Positions 11,276 to 25,999 are shown, counted from the stretch's first letter. The stretch: DNA of 64,000 bases from Antedon mediterranea (GCF_964355755.1 NC_092673.1:20033001-20097000), one strand, 5' to 3'. Translations and numbers: made by a program. The notes: generated by a model not told the origin, from the letters alone.

Positions 11276-12814
11276 TGTCTAGTTCTTTCTTTCTGTCAAT
11301 TTTGTGTCTCGCGTATCTCAAAAACTTGTAAACAAAACATTTTATAACTTTGTCAACATGTGGGCATTCACGTGAAATTGTGCACCTCCTATTGTGAATG
11401 ACGTCAGAATTGCGCAACGTGATTTACGCGCGTTTTAACGAATTTCGCGTATTTAACATAGATCGAAAACCATATAGCAATTTAAATTGAAACTTAACAA
11501 AAGTTTAATTTATATCTTGCGCTAACTGACTGTGGAAAAAAAATGGCATGTTTCACAAGAAGTTACGCGCGCACGGGCGTTTAAAATTTCAAAATGCGAA
11601 AAATCAATTTCTAATCAACTTTCTACGCGTTTCATGTCATTTTGAGCATGTCAAAAATTCCCACGCGCGCGCATATTTTTACTCGCACGGTGCGCACGTA
11701 GCGTTGAAAATCAATTTTTTTCGCGTGATTCATGTTTTTCCAGCCTTTTCTGGTAATTTTACCAACTTTTGAACAATTTTGACATAAAATTACATCATAC
11801 GGGCACATCCAATTGGATAATTTACGTGCGTTTTTGATGAAAAAGTTCAAAAATTTGTCAAAATTCGTCAAAATTATGCCTTTTTTTAAACATTCATAGA
11901 TTCTAAACTACGAGGTGAACTTTTTTTAAATTATATATTCTGGAAGTTGATGAGTTGTAGATATGGAATCATGCATTAATATGGCTAATCGGACATTATA
12001 ACGTCATCGTATGGCCACGCGAATATAAAATATAGGATTTTTATATCTTTCGTCATAGCGCATCACATTTAATAGAGCGCATCTCCACTTATCCGTTTTT
12101 TATTTTCACCCCGATTTTGATATTGTCTAGGTGAATGAACTATCTTTCGCATGAGTTAAAAATATTTTAATTTTTATGACGTCATCATGTCGAAAATTGT
12201 AAATAACGTGGGTCACTTATTTTCATCTTTACAGTAAATTTCAATCTGTTATAGCTCATCAGAATAAAAAGTGATAATCATGATTAAAACGTTTTCTGGA
12301 AGCTATGGGATTGTAGATACGAATTCATGTAAACATTTTGCCAATCGGATGTTGTAACGTCATCATATGGCCAGTTGAATAAAAAAAGTTGTATTTTCAT
12401 ATTTTGCGTAATAGTTCATCACATTTAAAAGGGTGCGCATCTATATTTTACGTATTCAAATTTCTTCTACACGTTAATATGTTGTTCCTAAGATAATTTC
12501 CTTCTGAAATTGCTATCTAAGTGTTTCATTTTGATACCGTCGCCATGTTAAAAATTGGAATAAATGGCGGGTCCCGTAATTTCACCTTTTCTACACTTTA
12601 TGTAATATGTATGCAGATTATACTGTAGTGTTTGCATGTATACTATATGACACAAAATTGACAGAATTCAGCACTAACAGCATATCATATTCTTCAGTTC
12701 TTGTCATAATGCCATAATCTTTATCTGTGTGCAATATTCCAACGTATGACGTGCACGTGGCGTTTGTCGTGGTGCGGATAACTAACTCGTCAAAGTGACG
12801 AGTTTCATGTCTAG
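11276..12814 (+). mobile_element. Array unit G, near-identical copy of unit F body
   Basis: Starts at TTCTTTCTTTCTGTC without the hairpin module and matches unit F with few substitutions and a one-base deletion. Ends CTAG at 12811-12814. Confidence 0.65.
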
Positions 12815-14236
12815 TATTATTCTTCTTTCTTTCTCCTCCATTTTTGTGTCTCGCAAATCTCAAAAACTTGTACACATAACATTTCATAACTTTGTCATCA
12901 TATGGACATTTACGTGAAGTTGTGCACCTCCTATTTTTTAATGACGTCAGAGTTGCGCAACGTGACTTACGCACGATTTTATGAATTTCATTGACTAATC
13001 ATAGGATAAAAAATAAAAGTCATTTTGTATAGACACTTGGTGAATATTTAAGTCATATCAAGGGCAAACTTTCTATGGATTAAAAATGGCATGTTTTACA
13101 AGAAGTTACGTGCACACGCGCATTTCTCCTCCATTTTTGTGTCTCGCGTATCTCAAAAACGTGTAAATATAACATTTCATAACTTTGTCAACATATGGGC
13201 ATTCACGTGAAGTTGTGCACCTCCTATTGTGAATGACCTCAGAAATGCGCAACGTGACTTACGCGCGATTTTATGAATTTCGTGTATTTAACATAGATTG
13301 AAAACCATATAACAATTTAAATTGAAACTTAGCAAAAGTTTAATTTATATCTTGCGCTAACTTTTTGTGCACTAAAAATGGCATGTTTTACACGAAGTTA
13401 CGCGCGCACGCGCATTTAAAATTTAAAATGCGCAAAATTAATTTCTAATCAACTTTTTACGCTGATCATGACATTTTGAGCATGTCAAAAATTCCCACGC
13501 GCGCGAACAATCTTACGCTCGTGGTCCGCACGTAGCGCTAAAAACATCTTTTTTGCGTGAATTATGTTTTTTCAGCCTTTTATAGTAATTTTATCAACTT
13601 TTAAAACAATTTATACTTAAAATTACGTCATACGAGCATGTCGAATTGTACAATTTGTGCGTGTTTTTAATGAAAAAATTCAAAAATTCGTCAAAATTAT
13701 GCCTTTTTTAAAACAATCATAGATTCTAAACTACGAGGTAAACTTTTTTTTACTTACATATTCTGGAAGGTGATGAGTTGTAGAAATCGGATCATTAATC
13801 AATATGGTTAACCGGACATTGTGACGTCATCGTATGGCCACACGAATGTAAAATATATGATTTTTGTCTCTTTCGTTATTGCTCCTCACATTAAATGGAG
13901 CGCATCACCGTTATCTGTATTCCTTTTTCTCCGAGATTTTAATAATGTCTAGGTCAATCAACTATCTTATGCATGTGTTAAAAATATTTAATTTTTATGA
14001 CATCATCAGGCCTAAAAATTTAAATTAGGTGTATACAGATTATACTGTGTACTTTAAAATGTATATACTATATGACACAAAATAGACAGAATTTAGCACT
14101 AACAACATATCATATTCTTCAGTTCAGGTCATAATGCCATAATCTTTATCTGTGTGCAACATTCCAACGTATAACGTGCACGTGGCGTTTGTCGAGCGGA
14201 TAACTAACTCGTCAAAGTGACGAGTTTCATGTCTAG
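12815..14236 (+). mobile_element. Array unit H, partner of unit E
   Basis: Shares the duplicated head of unit E (heads near 12836 and 13126) and closes with the AACTCGTCA/TGACGAGTT hairpin and CTAG at 14233-14236. It has no 5' hairpin module. Confidence 0.6.
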
Positions 14237-15746
14237 TACTTCTTTCTTTCTGTCATTTTTGTGCGTCGCGTTTCTCTAAAACGTGTAAACAGAACATATC
14301 GTAACTTTGTCAACATATCGACATTTACGTGAACTTGTGCACCTCCTATTTTTGAATGACGTCAGAGTTGCGCAACGTGACTTACGTGCGATTTTATGAA
14401 TTTCAATGATTGATCATAGACTAAAAACCAAACATAATTTTGTTTTGAAAGTTTGTGAACATTTAAGTCATATCAAGCGCAAACTTTCTATGGATTAAAA
14501 ATAGCATGTTTCACAAAAAGTTACGCACGCACGCGCGTTTAAAATTTTAACGTGCGAATTATCAACTTCTAATCAACTTTCTATGCGTTTCATGTCATTT
14601 TGAGCATGTCAAAAATTCCCACGCGCGCGAACATTTTTACGCACGCGGTGCACACGTAGCGTTCAAAACATATTTTTTTCGCGTGATTTATGTTTTTTCA
14701 GCCTTTTCTAGTAATGTTACCAAATTTTAAACAATTTCGACTTAAAATTACGTCATACGAGCACGTCGAATTAGATAATTTGCACGCGTATTTGGTGAAA
14801 AAGTTCAAAAATTCGTCAAAATTATGCCTATTTTTAAACAGTCATAGATTCTAAACTACATGGAGAACTTTTTTTTAATTACATATTCTGGAAGTTGATG
14901 AGTTGTAGATATCGGATCATGCATTAATATGGCTAACCGGACTTTGTGACGTCATCGTATGGCCACGCGAATATAAAATATTGGATTTTTGTCTATTTCG
15001 TCATAGCTCATCACATTTAATAGAGCGCATCTCCACTTATTCGTTGTCCATTTTCATTCCGATTTTAATATATTCTAGATCTATCAACTATCTTTTGCAT
15101 GAATTAAAAATTTTTTAATTTTTTTAACGTCATCATGCCTAAAAATTTAAATTACGTTGGTCATTAATTTCATCTTTACAGTAAATTTTAATCTGTTATG
15201 CCTCGTAAGAATAAAATGTGATAATCACAATTAAAACGTTTTCAGGAAGCTATTGTATTGTAGATACAAAATCATGTGTAAATTGTGCCAATCGAATGTT
15301 GTGACGTCATCATATGGCCAGTTAAATAAAAAAAGTCGTATTTTTATCTTTTGCATTATATTTCATTACATTTAAAAGAGCGCGCATCAATATTTCACGT
15401 ATTCAAATTTCTTCTACACGTTAATACGTTGTTGCTGAGATAATTTCATTCAGAAATTTCTACTTTTACATTTCATTTTGAAACCGTCAAGATGTTAAAA
15501 ATTACAATAAAATACGGGTCCCGTAATTTCACCTATTTTACACTGTTTGTGATATGTATACAGATTGTACTGTGTATACTATATGACACAAAATAACAGA
15601 ATTCAGAAATAACAACATATCATATTCTTCAGTTCAGGTCATAATGCCTTAATATTTTTCTGTGTGCAATATTCTAACGTATGACGTGCACGTGGCGTTT
15701 GTCGAGCGGATAACTAACTCGTCAAAGTGACGAGTTTCATGTCTAG
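14237..15746 (+). mobile_element. Array unit I, partner of unit B
   Basis: Collinear with 582-2090 over its length, about 1.51 kb. Intact 3' hairpin and CTAG at 15743-15746. Confidence 0.6.
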
Positions 15747-17275
15747 TTCTTATTTCTTTCTCCCCCATTTTTGTGTCTCACGTATCTCAAAAACTTGTAA
15801 ACATAACATTTCATAACTTTGTCAACATATGGGCATATACGTGAAGTTGTGCACCTCCTATTTTTGAATGACGTCAGAGTTGCGCAACGTGACTTACGCG
15901 CGATTTTATGATTTGTTATGATTGACCATAGATTAAAAACCAAGCGTAATTTTGTTTTGACACTTTGTGAAAATTTAAGTCATATCAAATGCAAATATTC
16001 TATGGATTAAAAATGGCATTTTTTACAAGAAGTTACGCGCGCACGCGCATTTAAAATTTCAAAATGCGCAAAATTAATTTCTAATCAACTTTCTACGCTG
16101 ATCATGACATTTTGAGCATGTCAAAAATTCCCACGCGCGCGAAAAAATTTACGCGTAAGGGGCGCATGGAGTATGAAAACCATGTTTTTTTTCTTGAATT
16201 TTGAGTGTCCAGCCTTTCGTAGTCATTTTAAACAAGATTGACATCATTTCAAGTTAAAATGACGTCATACGTACACGTTGATTTAGACCATTTGCATGCG
16301 TTTTAGTTGCAAAAGTGACAAAATATTGTCAAAATTATGCCTATTTTGAATCTATTATAGCTCGTCAGGATCAAAGGTGACCCCAATTTGTTTTAACTTA
16401 TTATGCAAGAAGATAAATTGTAGATATAAATTCATGCAGATTTTTTTCCTCTCCGAAGTTATGACGTCATCGTATGGCCACACGAATGTAAAATATAGGA
16501 TTTTTGTCTCTTTCGTTATTGCTCATCACTTTCAATAGAGCGCATCTCGGTTATCCGTATTCCATTTCCTCCGATATTTAATATTATCTAGGTCAATCAA
16601 TTATCTTTCCATGAGTAAAAAATATTTTAATTTTTATGACGTCATTATGTCTAAAAATGTAAAGCATATTATCACGTATTTTCATCTTTACAGTAAGTTT
16701 CAATCTGTTATAGCTCGTCAGAATAATAAGTGATAATCATGATAAAAACGTTTTCTGGAAGCTATTGGACTGTATATACGAATTCATATAAACAGTTTGC
16801 CAATCAGGTGTTGTGACGTCATCATATGGCCAGTTGAATAAAAAAAGACGTATTTTCATATTTTGCGTAATAGTTCATCACATTTAAAAGGGTGCGCATC
16901 TATATTTTACGTATTCAAATTTCTTCTACACGTTAATATGTTGTTCCTGAGATTATTTCCTTCTGAAATTGTTATCTAAGTGTTTCATTTTGATACCGTC
17001 GCCATGTTAAAAATTGGAATAAATGGCGGGTCCCGTAATTTCACCTATTCTACACTGTATGTAATATGTATACAGATTATACTGTTTGCATGTACCGTAT
17101 ATACTATATGACACAAAATTGACAGAATTCAGCACTAACAGCATATCATATTCTTCAGTTCTTGTCATAATTCCATAATCTTTATCTGTGTGCAATATTC
17201 CAACTTATGACGTGCACGTGGCGTTTGTCGTGGTGCGGATAACTAACTCGTCAATGTGACGAGTTTCATGTCTAG
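15747..17275 (+). mobile_element. Array unit J (mosaic)
   Basis: The head resembles units E and H. The middle has its own variant (GCGTAAGGGGCGCATGG), also seen in the unit ending at 22442. The tail matches units F and G. It ends in a hairpin with loop ATG and CTAG at 17272-17275. The mosaic pattern suggests recombination between units. Confidence 0.55.
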
Positions 17276-18131
17276 TTCTTCTTTCTTTCCCGGATTTTCG
17301 TGACCAGCATATCTCTATTGCAAAATGCGCAAAATTCATTTCTAATCAATTTTCTACGCGTTTCATGTCATTTTGAGCATTTCAAAAATTCCCACGGGTG
17401 CGCAATATTTTTACGCGCGCGTGCGCACGTAGCGCAAAAACATGTTTTTTTGGCTTGATTTTTGTTTTTTCAGCCTTCTCTAGTAACTTTACCAACTTTC
17501 AAACAATTTCGACTTAAAATCACGTCATACGAGCACGTAGAATTAAACAATTGACGCGCATTTTTGATGAAAAAGTTCAAAAATTTGTCAAAATTATGCC
17601 TTTTTTTAAACAGTCATAGATTCTAAACTACGTGGTGAACTTTTTTAAAATTACAAATTCTGGAAGTTGATGAGTTGTAGATATCGAATCATGCATCAAT
17701 ATAGCTAACTGGACATTGTGACGTCATCGTATGGCCACTCAAATATAAAATATAGGATTTTTGTCTCTTTCGCATAGCTCATCACATTTAATAGAGCGCA
17801 TCTCCACTTATCCGTATTCCATTGCCCTCCATTTCTTTATATTGTCTAGGTCAATCAATTATCTTTCGCATGATTTACCATTTTTTAAATTGTGATGACG
17901 TCATCATGTCCAAAAGCGTCAATAACTTGGGTCCCTTATTTTTACCTATTCTGCACTGTATGTAGTACGTATACAGAATATAGTGTATACCGTATATACT
18001 CAGACGTGACACAAAATAGAGAGCGCACTAACATTTTTTCAATGGCATAATCGTTTTTCTGCGCGCAATATTCTAACGTATGACGTGCTGCGGATAACCT
18101 AACTCGTCCGTAGTGACGAGTTCAAATCTAG
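17276..18131 (+). mobile_element. Array unit K, short (0.86 kb), carries a duplication breakpoint
   Basis: After about 45 bp of head it jumps at 17321 into the middle of a unit identical to 24041 onwards. Ends with the GCGGATAACC hairpin and CTAG at 18128-18131. The jump is the left edge of a segmental duplication. Confidence 0.65.
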
Positions 18132-19279
18132 TTTTTCTATGTTCTTCTTTCTTTCTACGATTTTTGTTCGCAGCGTATCTCTAATTCTGGCCAACATGTG
18201 ATTGTATAACTTTGTCAAAAGATTGCTCTGTAGCTGTAGATGTGCAAGAAACTTTTTTTTTTTAATTTTGAGTCGCGCAGCGTAAGTTACGCGCGATTTT
18301 ATGAATTTCAATGATTGATCATAGATTAAAAACCAAAAGTCATTTTCTATTGAAACTTGGTGAAAATTTAAATTATATCATGCGCAAACTTTGTATGGAT
18401 TAAAAATGGCATGTTTCACAAAAAGTTACGCGCGCACGCGCGTTTAAAATTTCAAAATGTGAAAAATCAATTTCTAATCAACTTTCTACGCGTTTCATGT
18501 CATTTTGAGCATTTCAAAAATTCCCACGCTTGCGCAATTTTTTTACGCGCGCGTGCGCACATAGCGCAAAAACATCATTTTTTTGTTTGATTTTTGTTTT
18601 TCCTGTCTTTTTTAGTAAATTTACCAATTTTCAATCAATTTCGACTTAAAATCACGTCATACGAGCATGTAGAATTAAACAATTTGCGCGCATTTTTGAT
18701 GAAAAAGTTAAAAAATTTGTCAAAATTATGCCTTTTTTTAAACAGTCATAGATTCTAAACTACGTGGTGAACTTTTTTATAATTACATATTCTTGTAGTA
18801 GATGAGTTGCAGATATCAAATCCTGCATCAATATGGCTAACCGGACATTGTGACGTCATCGTATGGCCACTCGAATATAAAATATAGGATTTTTGTCTCT
18901 TTCCTCGTAGCTCGTCACATTTAATAGAGCGCATCTCCACTTATCCGTATTCCATTTCCTCCCATTTTGTTATATTGTCTAGGCCAATCAATTATCTTTT
19001 GCATGATCTACCATTTTTTAAATTGTGATGACGTCATCATGTCCAAAAGCGTCAATAACTTGGGTCCCTTATTTTCACCTATTCTGCACTGTATGTAGTA
19101 CGTATACAGAATATAGCGTATACCGTATATACTTTGACACGACGCAAAATTGAGAGCGCACTAACATTATTTCAATGGCGTAATCGTATTTCTGCGCGCA
19201 ATATTCTAACGTATGACGTGCACGTGGCATTTGCGCTGCGGATAACCTAACTCGTCCGTAGTGACGAGTTCAAATCTAG
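18132..19279 (+). mobile_element. Array unit L
   Basis: 1.15 kb unit starting TTTTTCTATGTTCTTCTTTC and ending with the GCGGATAACC hairpin and CTAG at 19276-19279. Its duplicate is 24852-25999. Confidence 0.6.
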
Positions 19280-20798
19280 TCTGTATTATTCTTCTTTCCT
19301 TCCGTCATTTTTGTGCTTCGCGTTTCTCTAAAACGTGTAAACAGAACATATCGTAACTTTGTCAACATATCGACATTTACGTGAACTTGTGCACCTCCTA
19401 TTTTTGAATGACGTCAGAGTTGCGCAACGTGACGTACGCGCGATTTTATGAATTTCAATGATTGATCATAGACTAAAAACCAAACATAATTTTGTTTTGA
19501 CACTTTGTGAAAATTTAAGTCATATCAAGCGCAAACTTTCTATGGATTAAAAATAGCATGTTTCACAAAAAGTTACGCGCGTACGTGCGTTTAAAATTTT
19601 AGGATGCGAAAAATCAACTTCTAATCAACTTTCTATGCGTTTCATGTCATTTTGAGCATGTCAAAAATTCCCACGCGCGCGAAAATTTTTACGCACGCGG
19701 TGCACACGTAGCGTTAAAAACATATTTTTTTCGCGTGATTTATGTTTTTTCAGCCTTTTCTAGTAATGTTACCAACTTTTAAACAATTTCGACTTAAAAT
19801 TACGTCATACGAGCACGTCGAATTACATAATTTGCACGCGTTTTTGGTGAAAAAGTTCAAAAATTTGTCAAAATTATGCCTATTTTTAAACAGTCATAGA
19901 TTCTAAACTACATGGAGAACTTTTTTTAAATTACATGTTCTGGAAGTTGATGAGTTGTAGATATCGGATCATGCATTAATATGGGTAACCGGACATTGTG
20001 ACGTCATCGTATGGCCACGCGAATATAAAATATAGGATTTTTGTCTCTTTCGTCATAGCTCATCACATTTAATAGAGCGCATCTCCACTTATTCGTTGTC
20101 TATTTTCACCCCGATTTTAATATATTCTAGGTCAATCAACTATCTTTTGCATGAATTAAAATTTTTTTAATTTTTTTAACGTCATCATGCCTAAAAATTT
20201 AAATTACGTTGGTCATTAATTTCATCTTTACAGTAAATTTTAATCTGTTATACCTCGTAAGAATAAAATGTGATAATCACGATTAAAACGTTTTCAGGAA
20301 GCTATTGTATTGTAGATACAAAATCATGTGTAAATTGTGCCAATTGAATGTTGTGACGTCATCATATGGCCAGTTAAATAAAAAAAGTCGTATTTTCATC
20401 TTTTGCATTATATTTCATTACATTTAAAAGAGCGCGCATCAATATTTCACGTATTCAAATTTCTTCTACACGTTAATATGTTGTTGCTGAGATAATTTCA
20501 TTCTGAAATTTCTACTTTTGCATTTCATTTTGAAACCGTCAAGATGTTAAAAATTACAATAAAATACGGGTCCCGTAATTTCACCTATTTTACACTGTTT
20601 GTGATATGTATACAGATTGTACTGTGTATACTATATGACACAAAATAACAGAATTCAGAAATAACAACATATCATATTCTTCAGTTCAGGTCATAATGCC
20701 TTAATATTTTTCTGTGCGCAATATTGTAACGTATGACGTGCACGTGGCGTTTGTCGAGCGGATAACTAACTCGTCAAAGTGACGAGTTTCATGTCTAG
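19280..20798 (+). mobile_element. Array unit M
   Basis: 1.52 kb unit of the B/I type with TGACGTCAT near 19999 and 20353. Perfect 3' hairpin AACTCGTCA (20768-20776), loop AAG, TGACGAGTT (20780-20788), then CTAG at 20795-20798. Its duplicate is 26000-27518. Confidence 0.6.
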
Positions 20799-22442
20799 TT
20801 CTTTTTGGTTATCCGCACTTGGCGGATAACCTCTTGTTATTGTCAGGATCTTTTTGGTTATCCGCAACTTTAAGTTGCGGATAACCCTTGTGATTGTAAA
20901 TATCTTTTTTTTCATCTTCTTCTTTGTTATTCTTCTTTCTTTCCCGGATTTTTGTGCGTCGCATATCTCTCATCCTTGTCAACATAAGATTGTATAACTT
21001 TGTCAAAAGATTGACCTGTAGCTGTAGATGTGCAAGAAACTTCGTTGTATGACGTTAGAGTTGCGCAGCGTAAGTTACGCGTGATTTTATGAATTTAAAT
21101 GATTGGTCATAGATTATAAACCAAAAGTTGTTTTGTATTGACACTTGGTGAAAATTTAAGTCATATCAAGGGCAAACTTTCTATGGATTAAAAATGACAT
21201 GTTTCACAAGAAGTTACGCGCGCACGCGCATTTAAAATTTAAAAATGCGCAAAATTAATTTCTAATCAACTTTCTACGCTGATCATGACATTTTTAGCAT
21301 GTCAAAAATTCCCACGCGCGCGAAAAAAATTACGCGTAAGGTGCGCACGGAGCATGAAAATCATGTGTTTTTTTCTTGAATTATGATTTTACAGCCTTTC
21401 TTTGTCATTTTAAAAAAGATTTACATCATTTCAAATTAAAATGACGTCATACGAACACGTTGATTTAGACAATTTGCGTGCGTTTTAGTTGCAATAGTGA
21501 CAAAATATTGTCAAAATTATGCCTACTTTGAATCTATTATAGCTCCTCAGGATCAACCGTTACCCCCAATTTTTTAAATTTAATATGTAAGCAGATATGT
21601 TGCAGATATGAATTCATGCAGAATCTTTACCCCTCAGATGTTATGACGTCATCGTATGGCCACACGAATGTAAAATATTGGATTTTTGACTGTTTCGCTA
21701 TTGCTCATTACATTAAATAGAGCGCATATCGCTTATACGTATTCCATTTCCTCAGATATTTTAATACTGTCTAGTTCAATCAACTATCTTTCTAATGAGT
21801 TAAAAATATTTTAATTTTTATGACGTCATCATGTCTAAAAATGTAAATAACGTGGGTCACCTATTTTCATCTTTACAGTAAATTTCAATCTGTTATAGCT
21901 CGTCAGAATAAAAAGTGATCATCATGATTAAAACGTTTTCTGGAAGCTATTGGATTGTAGATACAGATTCATGTGAATATTTTGCCATTTAGATGTTGTG
22001 ACGTCATTATATGGCCAGTTGAATACAAAAAGTCGTATTTTCATATTTTGCGTCATAGTTCATCACATTTAAAAGAGCGCGCATCTATATTTTACGGATT
22101 TAAATTTCTTAAAATTTGTATTAATGTAATTATTTAGATACTTATCTTCTAAAATTGTTATCTTTATACGTCGATTTGATGACGTCATCGTGTTAATAAT
22201 TGGATTTCAAAGATTGGTCTCGTAATATCGTCTATGCTACACTGTATATAACATATACAGCGTATTCTGTAAATACTGTAATATGATGTATGCTACAAAA
22301 TAGGTACAATTCAGCACTGTAAACATATTTATTTCATGTCATAGGATGGAATAATAATTGTCGAGGTTCATATGGTTAAGTTTGTGCATGTTGCGTTTGC
22401 GCGGATAACCCGAACTCGTCAAAGTGACGAGTTCAAATCTAG
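20799..22442 (+). mobile_element. Array unit N with two stacked 5' hairpins
   Basis: Two 5' modules precede the body: GGTTATCCGC/GCGGATAACC at 20807-20831, and a longer 14-bp-arm hairpin at 20856-20886. The body carries an additional third TGACGTCAT block near 22175. It ends GCGGATAACC, hairpin and CTAG at 22439-22442. Confidence 0.6.
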
Positions 22443-22540
22443 TTGGTTATCCGCACTTGGCGGATAACCTCTTGTTATTGTCAGGATCTTTTTTTATTGG
22501 TTATCCGCACTTGGCGGATAACCCCTTGTTATTGTCAGGA

Positions 22541-22571
<31 letters not shown>

Positions 22572-23713
22572 CTATGTTCTTCTTTCTTTCCACGAATTTT
22601 GTCCGCAGCATATCTCTATCTTCTGGCTAACATAATATTGTGTAACTTTGTCATAAGATTGACCTACAGCTGCAGATGTGCAGCCAAGCTTTTGGACGAT
22701 GTCGGAGATGCGCAGCGTAAGTTACGCGCGATTTTATGAATTTCAATGATTGATCATAGATTAAAAACTAAAAGTAATTTTGTATTGAAACTTGGTGAAA
22801 ATGTAAGTCATATCATGCGCAAACTTTCTATGGATTAAAAATGGCATGTTTCACATAAAGTTACGAGCGCACGCGCGTTTAAAATTTCAAAATGCGTAAA
22901 ATCAATTTCTAATCAACTTTCTACGCGTTTCAGGTCATTTTGAGCATTTCAAAAATTCCCATGCGTGCGCAATTTTTTTACGCGCGCGTGCGCACTTAGC
23001 GCAAAAACATCTTTTTTTTGCTTGATTTTTGTTTTTTCAGCTTTTTCTAGTAAATTTACCAATTTTCAATCAATTTCGACTTAAAATCACGTCATACGAG
23101 CACGTAGAATTGAACAATTTGCGCGCGTTTTTGATGAAAAATTTCAAAAATTCGTCAAAATTATGCCTTTTTTAAAACAGTCATAGATTCTAAACTCTGT
23201 GGTGAACTTTTTTAAAATTTCAGATTCTGGAAGTAGATGAGTTGTAGATAACAAATCATGCATCGATATGGCTAACCGGACATTGTGACGTCATCGTATG
23301 GCCACTCGAATATAAAATATAGGATTTTTGTCTCTTTCGCATAGCTCATCACATTTAATAGAGCGCATCTCCACTTATCCGTATTCCATTTCCCCCCATT
23401 TTGTTATATTGACTAGGCCAATCAATTATCTTTCGCATAATCTAGGATTTTTTAAATTGTGATGACGTCATCATGTCCAAAAGCGTCAATAACTTTGGTC
23501 CCTTATTTTCACCTATTCTGCACTGTATGTAGTACGTATACAGAATATAGTGTATACCGTATACACTTTGATGTGACGCAAAATTGAGAGCGCACTAACA
23601 TTATTTCAATGGCGTAATCGTATTTCTGCGCACAATATTCTAACGTATGACGTGCACGTGGCTTTTGCGCTGCGGATAACCTAACTCGTCCGTAGTGACG
23701 AGTTCAAGTCTAG
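22443..23713 (+). mobile_element. Array unit O with two stacked 5' hairpins
   Basis: Two GGTTATCCGC-ACTTG-GCGGATAACC modules at about 22443 and 22499, the second followed by a T run of about 29 bases. Ends with hairpin and CTAG at 23710-23713. The body is closest to unit P. Confidence 0.6.
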
Positions 23714-24851
23714 TTTTTTTTTTTTCTATGTTCTTCTTTCTTTCCACGAATTTTGTTCGCAGCGTATCTTTAATTCTGGCCAACATTAAATTGTATAACT
23801 TTGTCATAAGATTGACCTATAGCTGTAGATGTGCAGCCAAGCTTTTGGACGAATTCGGTGTTGCGCAGCGTAAGTTACGCGCGATTTTTTGAATTTCAAT
23901 GATTGATCATAGATTGAAAACCAAAAGTCATTTTCTATTGAAACTTGGTGAAAATTTAAGTTATATCATGCGCAAACTTTCTATGGATTAAAAATGGCAT
24001 GTTTTATATAAAGTTGCGCGCGCACACGCGTTCAAAATTTCAAAATGCGCAAAATTCATTTCTAATCAATTTTCTACGCGTTTCATGTCATTTTGAGCAT
24101 TTCAAAAATTCCCACGGGTGCGCAATATTTTTACGCGCGCGTGCGCACGTAGCGCAAAAACATGTTTTTTTGGCTTGATTTTTGTTTTTTCAGCCTTCTC
24201 TAGTAACTTTACCAACTTTCAAACAATTTCGACTTAAAATCACGTCATACGAGCACGTAGAATTAAACAATTGACGCGCATTTTTGATGAAAAAGTTCAA
24301 AAATTTGTCAAAATTATGCCTTTTTTTAAACAGTCATAGATTCTAAACTACGTGGTGAACTTTTTTAAAATTACAAATTCTGGAAGTTGATGAGTTGTAG
24401 ATATCGAATCATGCATCAATATAGCTAACTGGACATTGTGACGTCATCGTATGGCCACTCAAATATAAAATATAGGATTTTTGTCTCTTTCGCATAGCTC
24501 ATCACATTTAATAGAGCGCATCTCCACTTATCCGTATTCCATTGCCCTCCATTTCTTTATATTGTCTAGGTCAATCAATTATCTTTCGCATGATTTACCA
24601 TTTTTTAAATTGTGATGACGTCATCATGTCCAAAAGCGTCAATAACTTGGGTCCCTTATTTTTACCTATTCTGCACTGTATGTAGTACGTATACAGAATA
24701 TAGTGTATACCGTATATACTCAGACGTGACACAAAATAGAGAGCGCACTAACATTTTTTCAATGGCATAATCGTTTTTCTGCGCGCAATATTCTAACGTA
24801 TGACGTGCTGCGGATAACCCAACTCGTCCGTAGTGACGAGTTCAAATCTAG
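23714..24851 (+). mobile_element. Array unit P
   Basis: Full-length counterpart of unit K: from 24041 onward it matches 17321-18131. It has its own complete head, so it is the likelier source copy. CTAG at 24848-24851. Confidence 0.6.
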
Positions 24852-25999
24852 TTTTTCTATGTTCTTCTTTCTTTCCACGATTTTTGTTCGCAGCGTATCT
24901 CTAATTCTGGCCAACATGTGATTGTATAACTTTGTCAAAAGATTGCTCTGTAGCTGTAGATGTGCAAGAAACTTTTTTTTTTTAATTTTGAGTCGCGCAG
25001 CGTAAGTTACGCGCGATTTTATGAATTTCAATGATTGATCATAGATTAAAAACCAAAAGTCATTTTCTATTGAAACTTGGTGAAAATTTAAATTATATCA
25101 TGCGCAAACTTTGTATGGATTAAAAATGGCATGTTTCAGAAAAAGTTACGCGCGCACGCGCGTTTAAAATTTCAAAATGTGAAAAATCAATTTCTAATCA
25201 ACTTTCTACGCGTTTCATGTCATTTTGAGCATTTCAAAAATTCCCACGCTTGCGCAATTTTTTTTCGCGCGCGTGCGCACATAGCGCAAAAACATCATTT
25301 TTTTGTTTGATTTTTGTTTTTCCTGTCTTTTTTAGTAAATTTACCAATTTTCAATCAATTTCGACTTAAAATCACGTCATACGAGCATGTAGAATTAAAC
25401 AATTTGCGCGCATTTTTGATGAAAAAGTTAAAAAATTTGTCAAAATTATGCCTTTTTTTAAACAGTCATAGATTCTAAACTACGTGGTGAACTTTTTTAT
25501 AATTACATATTCTTGTAGTAGATGAGTTGCAGATATCAAATCATGCTTCAATATGGCTAACCGGACATTGTGACGTCATCGTATGGCCACTCGAATATAA
25601 AATATAGGATTTTTGTCTCTTTCCTCGTAGCTCGTCACATTTAATAGAGCGCATCTCCACTTATCCGTATTCCATTTCCTCCCATTTTGTTATATTGTCT
25701 AGGCCAATCAATTATCTTTTGCATGATCTACCATTTTTTAAATTGTGATGACGTCATCATGTCCAAAAGCGTCAATAACTTGGGTCCCTTATTTTCACCT
25801 ATTCTGCACTGTATGTAGTACGTATACAGAATATAGCGTATACCGTATATACTTTGACACGACGCAAAATTGAGAGCGCACTAACATTATTTCAATGGCG
25901 TAATCGTATTTCTGCGCGCAATATTCTAACGTATGACGTGCACGTGGCATTTGCGCTGCGGATAACCTAACTCGTCCGTAGTGACGAGTTCAAATCTAG
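24852..25999 (+). mobile_element. Array unit Q (duplicate of L)
   Basis: Same length and ends as 18132-19279, CTAG at 25996-25999, with scattered substitutions. Confidence 0.6.

Larger units (their letters stand above)
17321..20798 (+). repeat. Segmental duplication, left copy (3.48 kb)
   Basis: Matches 24041-27518 at a constant 6720-bp offset: the CTAG ends at 18128, 19276 and 20795 recur at 24848, 25996 and 27515. Only scattered substitutions were seen. The left edge lies inside a unit; the right edge falls on a CTAG unit end. Confidence 0.85.

Noticed and set aside
10008-11772. Recurring 74-codon frame beginning MFHKKLRAH in several array units (also near 26278 and 27789)
   Set aside because: It follows from similarity between units, is broken in most of them, has no domain, and spans the ACGCGCGC-rich low-complexity part.
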